A DNA stretch of 64,000 nt from Halobacillus shinanisalinarum. GTDB taxonomy: Bacteria; Bacillota; Bacilli; Bacillales; Halobacillaceae. Under the pieces are notes generated by a model, which searched no databases, was not told the origin of the DNA, and saw nothing but the letters and a program-made list of their open reading frames with translations. Shown here piece after piece: positions 25,705 through 34,076 of this stretch; within the stretch, counting starts at the first letter, position 1, and each line of letters starts with the position of its first letter. Position numbers and translations under genes: made by a program. The stretch is taken from assembly GCF_022919835.1 (NCBI RefSeq), contig NZ_CP095074.1, forward strand, positions 2,294,001 through 2,358,000. The letters are read 5' to 3'.

Positions 25705-26733
25705 TCACGTAAAATATTCTAACTTGGCTTCCGGGAAATAAGTATCAATATATCCTCCCAGTGTATCTTTCATATCTTCCTGCTCTTCGTCCTGATAAAC
25801 GTATTTGCCGATTCCATAGCGGCCCCATTTCCACTTTCTTTTGGATTCCTCAAGCTCAAGCTTACTCATAGGGTAGTTTTTCTCGATTACACGTTTAGCT
25901 GGCTTCGTAAACCGGTGCTGGATCAACTCAAATGTTAAATCTTTGACGGCGTGGGGAGGAAGGGCACTTTCTAAACGTTCAAACATTTCCTTATACCCTT
26001 CCTTCCAACCTTCGTGCAGGTAAATAGGGGCAACGATGAATCCTAAGGGATAGCCTGCTTCAGCTACCTTAGCAGCAGCCTTTATCCTCTCTTTGAGCCT
26101 TGAGGTGCCTGGTTCAAAATACTTTATAACATAATCATCGTTAATACTGAAACGAAACCTTGTACGTCCATTATGCTTAGCATCAAGTAAATGATCAACA
26201 TGTGCGAATTTGGTTACAAACCGAAGCTTTCCATATTCCGACTGTCCGAAATATTCAATGGCATCTTTCAGTGTGTGGGTTAAGTGATCTACTCCCACAA
26301 TATCTGATGTACAGGAAGCTTCAAAACGCGTATCCTCCGGCGCCCGTTCTTTCATGTATTCTTCTGCTGCAGCAAAAATTTCATCCGTATTAACATACGT
26401 TCGAATATATGGTTTACTACCCATCGTCGTTTGCAGGTAGCAATAATGACAATGACCCATGCAACCTGTGGCAAAAGGGATGGCGTATTCTGCGGAAGGC
26501 TTCGAGGTATCAAACTTTAACGTTTTACGGACACCGACCACAAGCGTAGACTTGGCTACACGATATTTTTGAAAATCGTTCTCCCCTGGCAAATTCCTAA
26601 TTTGATTATGGGAGGTTGTATGCTTGATTTCCAGGCCCATCTCATTAAATTTATCAATAAGTTCTCTGCCTCGCGGATATTCTAACGCACGAGGTTCTAC
26701 GTAAACAAGCTGGGGAACGAAAGGCTTAACCAT
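25705..26733 (-). CDS. splB: Spore photoproduct lyase
   Basis: Radical SAM enzyme that reverses the spore photoproduct thymine dimer during germination. The 4Fe-4S motif is CMGHCHYC (C-x3-C-x2-C) in FATGCMGHCHYCYLQTT. 342 aa, as in B. subtilis. ATG 26733 is chosen (GGGGAGAG upstream, start MVKPFVPQLVYVEPRALEYP); the frame is open upstream but overlaps splA. It overlaps splA by 8 bp. Its presence shows an endospore former. Confidence 0.95.
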   Translation of the reverse strand: MVKPFVPQLVYVEPRALEYPRGRELIDKFNEMGLEIKHTTSHNQIRNLPGENDFQKYRVAKSTLVVGVRKTLKFDTSKPSAEYAIPFATGCMGHCHYCYLQTTMGSKPYIRTYVNTDEIFAAAEEYMKERAPEDTRFEASCTSDIVGVDHLTHTLKDAIEYFGQSEYGKLRFVTKFAHVDHLLDAKHNGRTRFRFSINDDYVIKYFEPGTSRLKERIKAAAKVAEAGYPLGFIVAPIYLHEGWKEGYKEMFERLESALPPHAVKDLTFELIQHRFTKPAKRVIEKNYPMSKLELEESKRKWKWGRYGIGKYVYQDEEQEDMKDTLGGYIDTYFPEAKLEYFT

Positions 26734-26980
26734 AAAAACTCTCCCCGTTCGAACCAAATGCTTCGCGATATGCCTGTTCCGCTTGATTCTTCGTCTTATA
26801 GATTGCAACCTCATCTGTCAAAGGATAGTATGTCTCGTACACAAATAAGGATAGCTGCTCGGGGTTTTCCGGGTTTTGAACGACCGCCGCTTCTTGAACA
26901 TTAGCCACGTCTTGTGCATGAGGATTTCGTATGATTATATAGACAATCTCTCCAGCGTTATAGGTTTCAGGTATATCCAT
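26726..26980 (-). CDS. splA: Transcriptional regulator of spore photoproduct lyase
   Basis: 84-residue SplA (MDIPETYNAGEIVYIIIRNP; VANVQEAAVVQNPENPEQLS; ETYYPLTDEVAIY), the negative regulator of splAB in B. subtilis. ATG 26980 is chosen by similarity and the upstream GGTGAG/GGGAGG. The frame runs further upstream to 27070, into the MITE, which is not part of the gene. Confidence 0.88.
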   Translation of the reverse strand: MDIPETYNAGEIVYIIIRNPHAQDVANVQEAAVVQNPENPEQLSLFVYETYYPLTDEVAIYKTKNQAEQAYREAFGSNGESFYG

Positions 26981-27040
26981 TGATCTCACCTGTCCTCCCT
27001 TAAAGTTTATTTTATTGTTTTCTAAAAGGAGAAAATTTAT

Positions 27041-27240
27041 TAAAAAGTTGTCGAATGAAAACATCGACAAAGATCGTTACATCCTGTGACAACGTCGACA
27101 CGAGAACGCTTCTTGCGCGTCGCAAGAAGTTCGCGAACGTTTTGAGGACCACAGCGTATGCCTTTCATACGTGAGGATCGGAAAAACCGAGCAACGAGGA
27201 AACTCGCCGTTTATCATTCGGTGACTTTTTGAACCTCCTC
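27041..27240 (-). mobile_element. MITE-like element, copy 2 (inverted, one end eroded)
   Basis: Same family as copies at 1111, 46129 and 49521, in opposite orientation. The right end (ACTTTTTGAACCTCCTC) is intact. The left end starts at AAAAAGTTG and lacks the outer ~10 bp of the inverted repeat. No clean target duplication is left. It lies 60 bp upstream of splA and could influence its promoter. Confidence 0.7.
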
Positions 27241-27283
27241 TTAAAGAGAAAACTCAAGGAAGGTACCGATATCAATACCTTTA

Positions 27284-27553
27284 TTAATAGTTCTTCCAAT
27301 ACTTTGCAGGTGATTTACCCATATGGATGATCATCATGACCCACGCTACTTCCGAAACAATAAGGCTAGAGTAGAACATCATCCACGAAAAGGAAAACAT
27401 TGCAGGTGTTTCAATGAACAACACTTGAAAATAATAAACCCACATTCCCACAAGCAGAATCGTTTGGATAATGGCAAATGTTGTCTTCTTCAAATTTATA
27501 AAAATAAACGGGGTAACGGTCGCAATTAACATGAAAATAACTACAATATCCAT
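27284..27553 (-). CDS. Small membrane protein, 89 aa, unknown
   Basis: Three predicted membrane helices (IVVIFMLIATVTPFIFINL; FAIIQTILLVGMWVYYFQVL; MMFYSSLIVSEVAWVMMIIH) and a short cytoplasmic tail. AGGAGGTGAT lies 5 nt upstream of ATG 27553, a strong site. No family recognised. Confidence 0.65.
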   Translation of the reverse strand: MDIVVIFMLIATVTPFIFINLKKTTFAIIQTILLVGMWVYYFQVLFIETPAMFSFSWMMFYSSLIVSEVAWVMMIIHMGKSPAKYWKNY

Positions 27554-27897
27554 TTAATCACCTCCTGTTAAAAGGTTTCCCTTAGAAGTAAATTCTTATT
27601 ACGCCATTTTGGACTATCCCCTACGTTTACAGTCTGTTTGTTGATCTGCTGTCTCTCTTAATGATTTATGTAAGTATTTCTTTGAGAACAAGCGTTATTC
27701 TGTGTACCCTTGATGCTGTGGTGTACAAATATCACACCCATTTAGCATTTACACTTCCTCCTTTATGTAGTAATCATTTATTTTATCGGTAACAAAAAAC
27801 CATAGTTCTTTAGTTTCAGTTCGAACTATAGCGGCTGTGGAGATTTCGGTTAATCTTTGAAATTCCTGTTTTTTTAAAAAGTATTTCTGAAATGTCC

Positions 27898-27926
27898 TTG
27901 TAGTAAAGCGGATTTTTTGTTATAGT
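27898..27926 (+). promoter_or_regulatory. SigA-type promoter of the dapA riboswitch transcript
   Basis: TTGTAG and TATAGT with 17-bp spacing, about 40 bp before the start of the riboswitch fold. Upstream 27554-27897 holds nothing else recognised. Confidence 0.7.
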
Positions 27927-27966
27927 ACACTCAATTAAATATTTTCTTATTTCAGTACTTTTGAAG

Positions 27967-28142
27967 TAAGGATAGAGGAGCAAAGACCATTAGTACACAA
28001 TAGGAGGATTAATGAGATCCCATGACTATTGTGAAAAGGGGAATTTGCCGAAGCGGAGAGAATCTCATGTTCTTGAAGCTGGTTCTGCTATTGAATAAAT
28101 ACAGGGCTGTCATATAGGAAACTATATGGAGGGCTATCTTAC
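27967..28142 (+). ncRNA. Lysine riboswitch (L box)
   Basis: The P1 stem is TAAGGATAG (27967-27975) with CTATCTTA (28134-28141). Conserved L-box core segments follow in order: AGAGGAGC, TTAGTA, GTGAAAAGGGGAAT with GCCGAAGC, and ACAGGGCTGTCATATAGG. Length and order match the class. It precedes dapA, the first dedicated step of lysine synthesis, a standard target. Confidence 0.9.
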
Positions 28143-28176
28143 GCAGGAACGATTTTTTTATAAATATGTTTCTACG

Positions 28177-28207
28177 GCAACAGCGAACCCTTCGTTGTTG
28201 CTTTTTT
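28177..28207 (+). terminator. Riboswitch-controlled terminator
   Basis: An 11-bp stem GCAACAGCGAA/TTCGTTGTTGC with loop CCC and six T, 35 nt after the riboswitch. Lysine binding should favour it and stop transcription before dapA. Confidence 0.85.
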
Positions 28208-28272
28208 GCGTGTACTTCTGAATGGCCCCGGACCACCTCTGAATTTAAAATTATACAAAAGGGTGTGAAGTT

Positions 28273-29160
28273 ATGAATTTCGGCCAAGTTTTAACTGCCA
28301 TGGTAACCCCGTTTGACCATAACGGTGAGGTTGACTTTAGTGCTACGAGGACCTTAGTTAATCATTTGATCACGAATGGTTCTGATGGATTAGTGATAGC
28401 TGGTACAACTGGGGAATCTCCTACATTAACGACAGAGGAAAAAATAGACTTATTCAAATTTGTGGTGAAAGTTGTTGACGGAAGAGTTTCAGTCATAGCC
28501 GGAACTGGATCAAACAACACAAATGCTTCAATCAGTTTGACAAGGCAGGCGGAGGCAGCAGGTGTCGATGGGATCATGCTCGTTGCTCCATACTACAACA
28601 AACCTTCACAGGAAGGCTTATTTCAGCACTTCAAAGTGATTGCTAATTCCACATCATTACCAGTCATGCTTTATAATATACCGGGACGAAGTGTAGTTAA
28701 CATGTCAGTAGAAACGACTGTACGCCTATCTGAAGTCAACAATATTGTATCTGTAAAAGAGGCCAGTGGTGATTTAGATGCCGTGGCAGAAATTATTAGT
28801 AAGACGGCTGATGAGTTTACGGTGTACAGTGGAGATGATGGGATGACATTACCCGTCTTATCCATTGGGGGAACAGGAATTGTTTCCGTTTCTTCACACA
28901 TCATCGGAAATGAAATGCAAGAAATGGTCAATAACTTTATGAGAGGTGATGTCAGAAGGGCTGCTTCGATACATCGTGAACTTCTCCCAATCATGAATGC
29001 ACTATTTGCTGCCCCAAGCCCTTCACCAGTAAAAGCAGCGCTAAATATGAGAGGGATACATGTCGGGGATGTTCGCCTACCATTACTGCCTTTGAACAAA
29101 GAAGAAAGAGAAGTACTACAAAGAACCCTGCCGCCTAATGAAATAGAGGCTGTTGGTTGA
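28273..29160 (+). CDS. dapA: 4-hydroxy-tetrahydrodipicolinate synthase
   Basis: TIM-barrel aldolase that condenses pyruvate and aspartate semialdehyde, the first step of the diaminopimelate/lysine branch. Motifs: GTTGESPTLT, TGSNNT, the active-site Tyr in PYYNKPSQEG, Schiff-base Lys in VSVKEASGD, and YSGDDGMTLP. 295 aa. It sits behind a lysine riboswitch and is monocistronic, with a terminator after it. Diaminopimelate also feeds the spore compound dipicolinate. Confidence 0.96.
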   Translation: MNFGQVLTAMVTPFDHNGEVDFSATRTLVNHLITNGSDGLVIAGTTGESPTLTTEEKIDLFKFVVKVVDGRVSVIAGTGSNNTNASISLTRQAEAAGVDGIMLVAPYYNKPSQEGLFQHFKVIANSTSLPVMLYNIPGRSVVNMSVETTVRLSEVNNIVSVKEASGDLDAVAEIISKTADEFTVYSGDDGMTLPVLSIGGTGIVSVSSHIIGNEMQEMVNNFMRGDVRRAASIHRELLPIMNALFAAPSPSPVKAALNMRGIHVGDVRLPLLPLNKEEREVLQRTLPPNEIEAVG

Positions 29161-29172
29161 ATAACAAATAAG

Positions 29173-29216
29173 AGCCCACATTAGCAGAGTGAAAATTCAG
29201 CTAATGTGGGTTTCTT
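29173..29216 (+). terminator. Terminator of dapA
   Basis: A 13-bp stem AGCCCACATTAGC/GCTAATGTGGGTT with TTTCTTTA tail, directly after dapA. The next 234 bp, to 29450, contain nothing recognised. Confidence 0.85.
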
Positions 29217-29450
29217 TAGGCAAGATTATTTGTCACACCTCTGCAAGACTCGGGAACTGCATGAGCGAAGTGGAGCGGTAGACAGATCTTCTTTTTGCCA
29301 TTCCCATAGCTAGCCCAGCTCTCTTTTACCATTTATGATAAATTTTACCACTATGAATCTAACTACGTTTTTATTTTAGGAATTCCCATAATGTCCTTTT
29401 ATCCAAAGTCAGATTTATCAGTATCATTTATTATAGGAATTAGCACCAGT

Positions 29451-29876
29451 TTATTCTTTTATATAACTATTTAGTTTCTCATATATGCCTAATAAATGTT
29501 GCCTTTCCTCTTCTGTTAGCTTTTCGAAAAGATTTCTACGCAGTGCTTTTCCTTCTTTGTGTGCTTTGTTGATCATACTATTCCCTTTGTCAGTAATTGC
29601 TAAGTATATAATTCTACGATCGTCATCATCAATAAGTCGAACAGCTAATTTTTTTTGTACTAGCTTTTCAGATAAGTGAGTTAGAGAAGGAGGGGTTAAG
29701 CCTAAAGCCCCTGCGATATCTGATGGACGACTTTTTCCGCTTCTCTTCAAGTGGCTGAGAACAAGTATATGAGAAATGCCGAGGCTTTCCTTGAACATTT
29801 TATTCCATTGAATGATTAAATTGTTCGTGACCTGATCCATGGAATGAATTAGTTCAAAAATAGTTTGCTCTTTCAT
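29451..29876 (-). CDS. MarR family transcriptional regulator
   Basis: 141-residue winged-helix regulator: LSHLKRSGKSRPSDIAGALG then LTPPSLTHLSEKLVQKKLAVR, and the wing RLIDDDDRRIIYLAITDKG. No Cys sensor is evident. It lies 67 bp downstream of two dehydrogenase genes on the same strand and is likely their regulator. A candidate operator with arms TTTAGAT and ATCTAAA precedes the first dehydrogenase. Confidence 0.85.
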   Translation of the reverse strand: MKEQTIFELIHSMDQVTNNLIIQWNKMFKESLGISHILVLSHLKRSGKSRPSDIAGALGLTPPSLTHLSEKLVQKKLAVRLIDDDDRRIIYLAITDKGNSMINKAHKEGKALRRNLFEKLTEEERQHLLGIYEKLNSYIKE

Positions 29877-29943
29877 TTATATCCCTGCTTTCTATAGTAA
29901 GTGCCCCTAGGAAAACAGGGAGCTCTCACAGTATATTAATATT

Positions 29944-30678
29944 TTATTGAGCAGAAAATCCGCCGTCAATAACTAATTCTGAACCAGTGATATAAGATGA
30001 TTCATCTGATGCAAAGAACAATGCAGCGTTTGCAATATCTTCTGAATGACCTAATCGTTGCAGAGGAGTTGCTTGAATTAAATGCTCAAGAAGCTCATTG
30101 GATGTGCTTAACGATTGAGTCATTGGTGTTTCAATAATACCAGGGAAAAGAGTATTTACACGTACCCCCTGATAACCAAAATTTGTTGCAGCTGCTTTAG
30201 ATAGCGCACGAACTGCCCCTTTTGAAGCAGAATAATGATTAAATCCTTGGCCAATTTGAGCAGTATAAGAAGAAATATTAATGATTGAACCTTTCTTTTG
30301 ATCTGCCATATTTGGAGCCACATGTTTAATACCAGCAAATGGCCCAAAGCCATTAATGGATAGCATTTTTTGCCAATCATCCAGGTCAATTTCTTGGTAT
30401 GGTTTTTCTGATGAAATCCCAGCGTTGTTTACAAGAATATCAATTTTTCCGAAGCGATCGTTCACTTCCTTAGCTAATTCTTTCCAATCCTCGTCTGAAG
30501 CAACATTTAATTTCATTCCATATACATTTTCTTTTTGATTTGATTTTTTAAGTGCTGCCTCATTAATATCTGCGGCAATCACAATAGCTCCTTCTTGACT
30601 GAAAAGGTCAACCATACGTTCACCAATACCTGAGGCTCCACCGGTAATAATTGCAACTTTGTTATTTAATCGTCCCAT
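29944..30678 (-). CDS. Short-chain dehydrogenase/reductase
   Basis: Classical SDR, 244 aa: NAD(P) motif TGGASGIGE, Asp38-type acidic residue in AADIN favouring NAD, NNAG, catalytic Ser in INISSYT and Y-x-x-x-K in YSASKGA. The substrate cannot be read from the sequence. It follows another SDR by 13 bp; the pair plus MarR suggests an inducible catabolic or detoxification unit. Confidence 0.88.
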   Translation of the reverse strand: MGRLNNKVAIITGGASGIGERMVDLFSQEGAIVIAADINEAALKKSNQKENVYGMKLNVASDEDWKELAKEVNDRFGKIDILVNNAGISSEKPYQEIDLDDWQKMLSINGFGPFAGIKHVAPNMADQKKGSIINISSYTAQIGQGFNHYSASKGAVRALSKAAATNFGYQGVRVNTLFPGIIETPMTQSLSTSNELLEHLIQATPLQRLGHSEDIANAALFFASDESSYITGSELVIDGGFSAQ

Positions 30679-30691
30679 TATATAATCCTCC

Positions 30692-31441
30692 TTAACGTAA
30701 TTTTATTGTTCCACCATCGACCATAATGGTTTGACCAGTAATATAATCAGAATCATTGCTTGCTAAGAAGACAGCTGTTCTACCGATATCTTGTTCTGGA
30801 TCACCAAGGCGGCGATGTGGGATTTTATTAATCATCGCATCGTATAAATCTTGGGAGCTTTGACGCCATTGTTCAACACCTGGAGTAAGCGCAATCGGTG
30901 CGATTACGTTCACGTTAATTCCATCCGGTCCCCATTCGTTCGCTGCAACACGAGAAATTCCTCGAATAGCCTCTTTTGCAGCAGCATAAGAAGTTTGTGT
31001 GACTTGTCCATCAATTCCAGCACCTGATGCAAAGTTAATAACCTTACCACGAGACTCCTTTAATTCAGGGTAAGATGCTTTCATGAAATGGAATGTAGGA
31101 TAGAAGCCCGTTCCGAAAGATAAATCAAAGTGCTCCAACGTTGTTTCAACGAAAAGATCCTGTCTTGATACATGTGCATTATTGACTAATATGTCCAACT
31201 TACCAAACTTTTTAACAACTTCTGTAACTATCTCATCAACATTTTCTTTAATTGAGATATCTTTAATAACAAGTAAACCTTCTGTATATTGATTCAATTC
31301 GGCAAAGGTTTCCTTTCCTTTTTCTTCATTTACATCAACAATTGCAATGTTAGCACCTTCTTTAGCCATAGCAAGAGCAATCCCTCTACCAATACCAGAA
31401 GCACTGCCTGTTACAATCCCAACTTTCCCTTGTAATCTCAT
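30692..31441 (-). CDS. Short-chain dehydrogenase/reductase
   Basis: Classical SDR, 249 aa: TGSASGIGRG, acidic IVDVNE after strand 2 (NAD preference), NNAHVSR in place of NNAG, INFASGAGI with catalytic Ser, and YAAAKEA. First gene of the SDR-SDR-MarR unit. Upstream at 31466-31494 is a 29-bp dyad that may bind the MarR protein. Substrate unknown. Confidence 0.87.
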   Translation of the reverse strand: MRLQGKVGIVTGSASGIGRGIALAMAKEGANIAIVDVNEEKGKETFAELNQYTEGLLVIKDISIKENVDEIVTEVVKKFGKLDILVNNAHVSRQDLFVETTLEHFDLSFGTGFYPTFHFMKASYPELKESRGKVINFASGAGIDGQVTQTSYAAAKEAIRGISRVAANEWGPDGINVNVIAPIALTPGVEQWRQSSQDLYDAMINKIPHRRLGDPEQDIGRTAVFLASNDSDYITGQTIMVDGGTIKLR

Positions 31442-31465
31442 TAGTATTACCTCTTTTCGTATATA

Positions 31466-31494
31466 TTTAGATGTTTAAATATTTAATATCTAAA
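31466..31494. promoter_or_regulatory. Candidate operator dyad TTTAGAT-N15-ATCTAAA (SDR operon)
   Basis: A 29-bp inverted repeat, nearly palindromic throughout, 25 bp before the start codon of the first SDR. The same arms with the same 15-bp spacer occur at 36215-36243 upstream of asnB. Confidence 0.5.
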
Positions 31495-31715
31495 TAATAA
31501 CAAATTTTTTACCGAATGCAACAAAAGTGAACTTTGAGTACATTAATACATCACATATTTTTCTCCATGAAAATAACCCATTTAAGAAAGTTGATTATTA
31601 CATTGCCCGAAAAAATAATGGACGCTAATCTTGGAAAAAATTGATCTAATTGACGAAATGCTTATCTATCTATAACAAAATTATTCATCTAAGCTTCTTC
31701 CTTAAAGAGGATCTA

Positions 31716-31770
31716 AAAAAGGCCGAAATATACAATATTCATTCATAAATATTGTATATTTCAGCCTTAT
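31716..31770. terminator. Long hairpin in the rlmH upstream/downstream gap
   Basis: Arms AAGGC-GAAATATACAATATT and its complement form a stem of about 21 bp with A/T tails, between rlmH (ending at 31826) and the SDR operon start. It fits a terminator for rlmH. The rest of 31442-31825 is AT-rich without a gene. Confidence 0.75.
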
Positions 31771-31825
31771 ATCACAGCACCTAAATTAATTTTTATAGAT
31801 AAAATAAAGTCGAAAAAAACCTCAT

Positions 31826-32305
31826 TTACTTATGATACGGCTCCCCCCGATTAATCTTAAAGGCTCGGTAGATTTGTTCCACTAACACCAACCGCATCAA
31901 CTGGTGAGGGAGTGTCATTATTGAAAAAGACAACCCAAAGTCACTTCTTTCCATAACTTCATCGCTTAAACCTAGTGATCCACCAATGACAAAAGCGACC
32001 TTGCTCTTTCCATACGTAGCAAGGTCGTCGATTTTTTTGGCAAGTTTTTCTGAAGTCAGCTGTTGACCGTTGATTTCAAGCGTGATGACATGGGTGTCGT
32101 GGCCAACCTTGGACAGGATTCGTTCTCCTTCTTTTTGCTTCACTTCAAGTATTTGTGCTTCACTTAAGTTTTCGGGTGCTTTTTCATCAGATACTTCGAT
32201 AACCTCTACTTTGGCGTAGGGAGATAGACGTTTTGTGTATTCCTGGATGCCCTGTTTCAAGTATTTTTCCTTTAATTTTCCTACGGTAATGATGGTGATT
32301 TTCAT
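31826..32305 (-). CDS. rlmH: 23S rRNA (pseudouridine1915-N3)-methyltransferase
   Basis: SPOUT methyltransferase, 159 aa. Family segments: [46 protein letters not shown] and [20 protein letters not shown], with the C-terminal YHK typical of RlmH. ATG 32305. In B. subtilis it follows htrA (yyxA) directly; here about 7 kb of other genes lies between. Confidence 0.95.
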   Translation of the reverse strand: MKITIITVGKLKEKYLKQGIQEYTKRLSPYAKVEVIEVSDEKAPENLSEAQILEVKQKEGERILSKVGHDTHVITLEINGQQLTSEKLAKKIDDLATYGKSKVAFVIGGSLGLSDEVMERSDFGLSFSIMTLPHQLMRLVLVEQIYRAFKINRGEPYHK

Positions 32306-32378
32306 GTGTTGTCCTCCGTGTACAATGTTTGCTCTAAGTGTACCATTTGTCTACGCAATCTGTTTATCGTTTAAGAAA

Positions 32379-32454
32379 AAGAACAATCTTTTGGTGTTAG
32401 GGAACAATCCCTTGGTGTTAAGGGACAATCATGTGAGACAGGGAACAATCTCCG
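32379..32454. repeat. Short direct repeats (GGAACAATC units)
   Basis: Four units (A/G)GAACAATC or GGGACAATC at about 20-25 bp spacing, two followed by the same CTTTTGGTGTTAG-like segment. They lie between rlmH and the M48 protease gene. Confidence 0.6.
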
Positions 32455-32479
32455 TAATAGACTCATATCGCAACATGAG

Positions 32480-33739
32480 TTATTCCTTATCATCCTCCTC
32501 TAGCATCAAAATCCGCTCCATCATCGTTGGGTGACCATACCTGAAAAATTTCACTAGTGCCGGTGGGTTGACATCACTTAGCCCGTTGACTGTCAATTCC
32601 TGAAAAGCACCGACAGCAGCTTCCTTATCTTCTGTCATTTCAATGGCGTATTCATCCGCTGATTTCTCAGCTCCGCGCGAGAGCGCCAGTTCAATTGGAC
32701 TCGCTGCGAAGGAGAGCAAGGAAAGGATAATAAATAGGGCGGGTAATGACGAAATGTCGGCAACACTTTTCACACCCCAGTTTGAACCCCATTTACGGAT
32801 TACAGTGTGCAGCAGTCGATAGGCGAGATATAGTCCGATCAGGCTGGAAATGATGACACCTGCTAGATTATAGTAAAGATGGTTCATCACATAGTGACCA
32901 ATTTCGTGCGCCATAATGAACAGGACTTCCTTATTCTTGAGATGATTTAAAGTTGTATCCCATAGGACGATGCGCAAGTTTGAGCCGATACCGTTCACAT
33001 AAGCATTCATCGCATTCGTTTTTTCGGACATATCCACTTCATACACACGTTCTGCGGGAATATCTGCTTTATCAGCCATGTTAAGGATTTTTTCTTCTAA
33101 TACTGGATCATCTAGTTCAGAAAAGTCGTTGTATAATGGATCAATGACAACTGGTTGAATGTACATCATGAAGATGAGAAATGGAATGAGCAATATCCAG
33201 GCATACAGCCACCATCGTTTTGTGAAACGTTTCATGAGCCAATATAAAACAGTAATGAGGACGGACATGATAAGAACCCCTATCCAAAAGCCTAACAGTT
33301 CGTCCCGCATCCAACTTGAGAAGCTTTGGGTCGAGATGCCGTAAGTAACAGAAAGCACACGTTCAGCATAATAGATTGGGAACGTAAGAATCCAGGTAAA
33401 AGCCGATAATAGCAATACATAGATTGGAATTTTGATAAAGGAAAATCTTGATAGCCTTTCACCAAATTGTTTAAAGATCGGAGAAACCCCAAAAATAAGT
33501 ACACCTAAATAGATTAGTCCTTCTAAAGGCAGTCCGACAAAAAACAGGAAGTCCTTATACCTGGAAAAATCCTGGCTTAGTTCTAGTTCCTTCGCCGTCA
33601 TGAAGGTGACAGGGTCAGCTGCTGTACCTTGATAGGATACGGGTACCCCAGTGCCTGTCCAATGGAACAAATAAAGGTAGACGAGATAGGCATAGATGGG
33701 GAAAAGAATAACAGTCCATAGCACAAATCGTTTTTTCAT
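32480..33739 (-). CDS. M48 family membrane metalloprotease (Ste24-like, YhfN type)
   Basis: 419-residue membrane zinc protease. Several N-terminal helices, the zinc motif HEIGH in FIMAHEIGHYVMNH, further helices, and the third ligand Glu in ALSRGAEKSADEYA. Resembles CAAX prenyl protease 1 and B. subtilis YhfN; in bacteria such proteins act on membrane or misfolded proteins. ATG 33739; GGAGGCG is a few nt upstream. Confidence 0.87.
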   Translation of the reverse strand: MKKRFVLWTVILFPIYAYLVYLYLFHWTGTGVPVSYQGTAADPVTFMTAKELELSQDFSRYKDFLFFVGLPLEGLIYLGVLIFGVSPIFKQFGERLSRFSFIKIPIYVLLLSAFTWILTFPIYYAERVLSVTYGISTQSFSSWMRDELLGFWIGVLIMSVLITVLYWLMKRFTKRWWLYAWILLIPFLIFMMYIQPVVIDPLYNDFSELDDPVLEEKILNMADKADIPAERVYEVDMSEKTNAMNAYVNGIGSNLRIVLWDTTLNHLKNKEVLFIMAHEIGHYVMNHLYYNLAGVIISSLIGLYLAYRLLHTVIRKWGSNWGVKSVADISSLPALFIILSLLSFAASPIELALSRGAEKSADEYAIEMTEDKEAAVGAFQELTVNGLSDVNPPALVKFFRYGHPTMMERILMLEEDDKE

Positions 33740-33930
33740 CCTTATTGCGCCTCCGTTCTTAAATACACTCTTTACTACTTGTACGAGTTCTATTCATTTT
33801 TAGAACCGTCATTCTTTTACCAAGGCCTACTCCTAACCATAATGGTTTTAGATGGAGATTGGTGAAATGACTGCTAAAACTTTTTTAGATACAGCTATGG
33901 TGGAGCGTTGAAAAAACTCCTGAAAATAAA

Positions 33931-33968
33931 AAAAGCCAGCTCCGAATGGCTTCGGAGCTGACCTTTTA
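33931..33968. terminator. Terminator downstream of asnB
   Basis: AGCTCCGAA/TTCGGAGCT inner stem extended by AAAAG/CTTTT arms, loop TGGC. It lies in the 337-bp gap 33740-34076, which otherwise holds no gene. Confidence 0.75.
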
Positions 33969-34076
33969 TAGTGGTAATCAACGCTTTTATCTGCGAAAAG
34001 CTTTTTTTTGCTGTAGCATTTTGACTCGATGATCCTGATCTGACCGTCTAATTTTTCGGGAAATCTGAAAACCTTT

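Noticed and set aside
26734..26814. Extended N-terminus of spore photoproduct lyase
   Set aside because: The extra codons lie inside splA, and ATG 26733 with GGGGAG gives the standard 342 residues.
26981..27070. Extended N-terminus of SplA
   Set aside because: It runs into the MITE copy and is absent from the SplA pattern.
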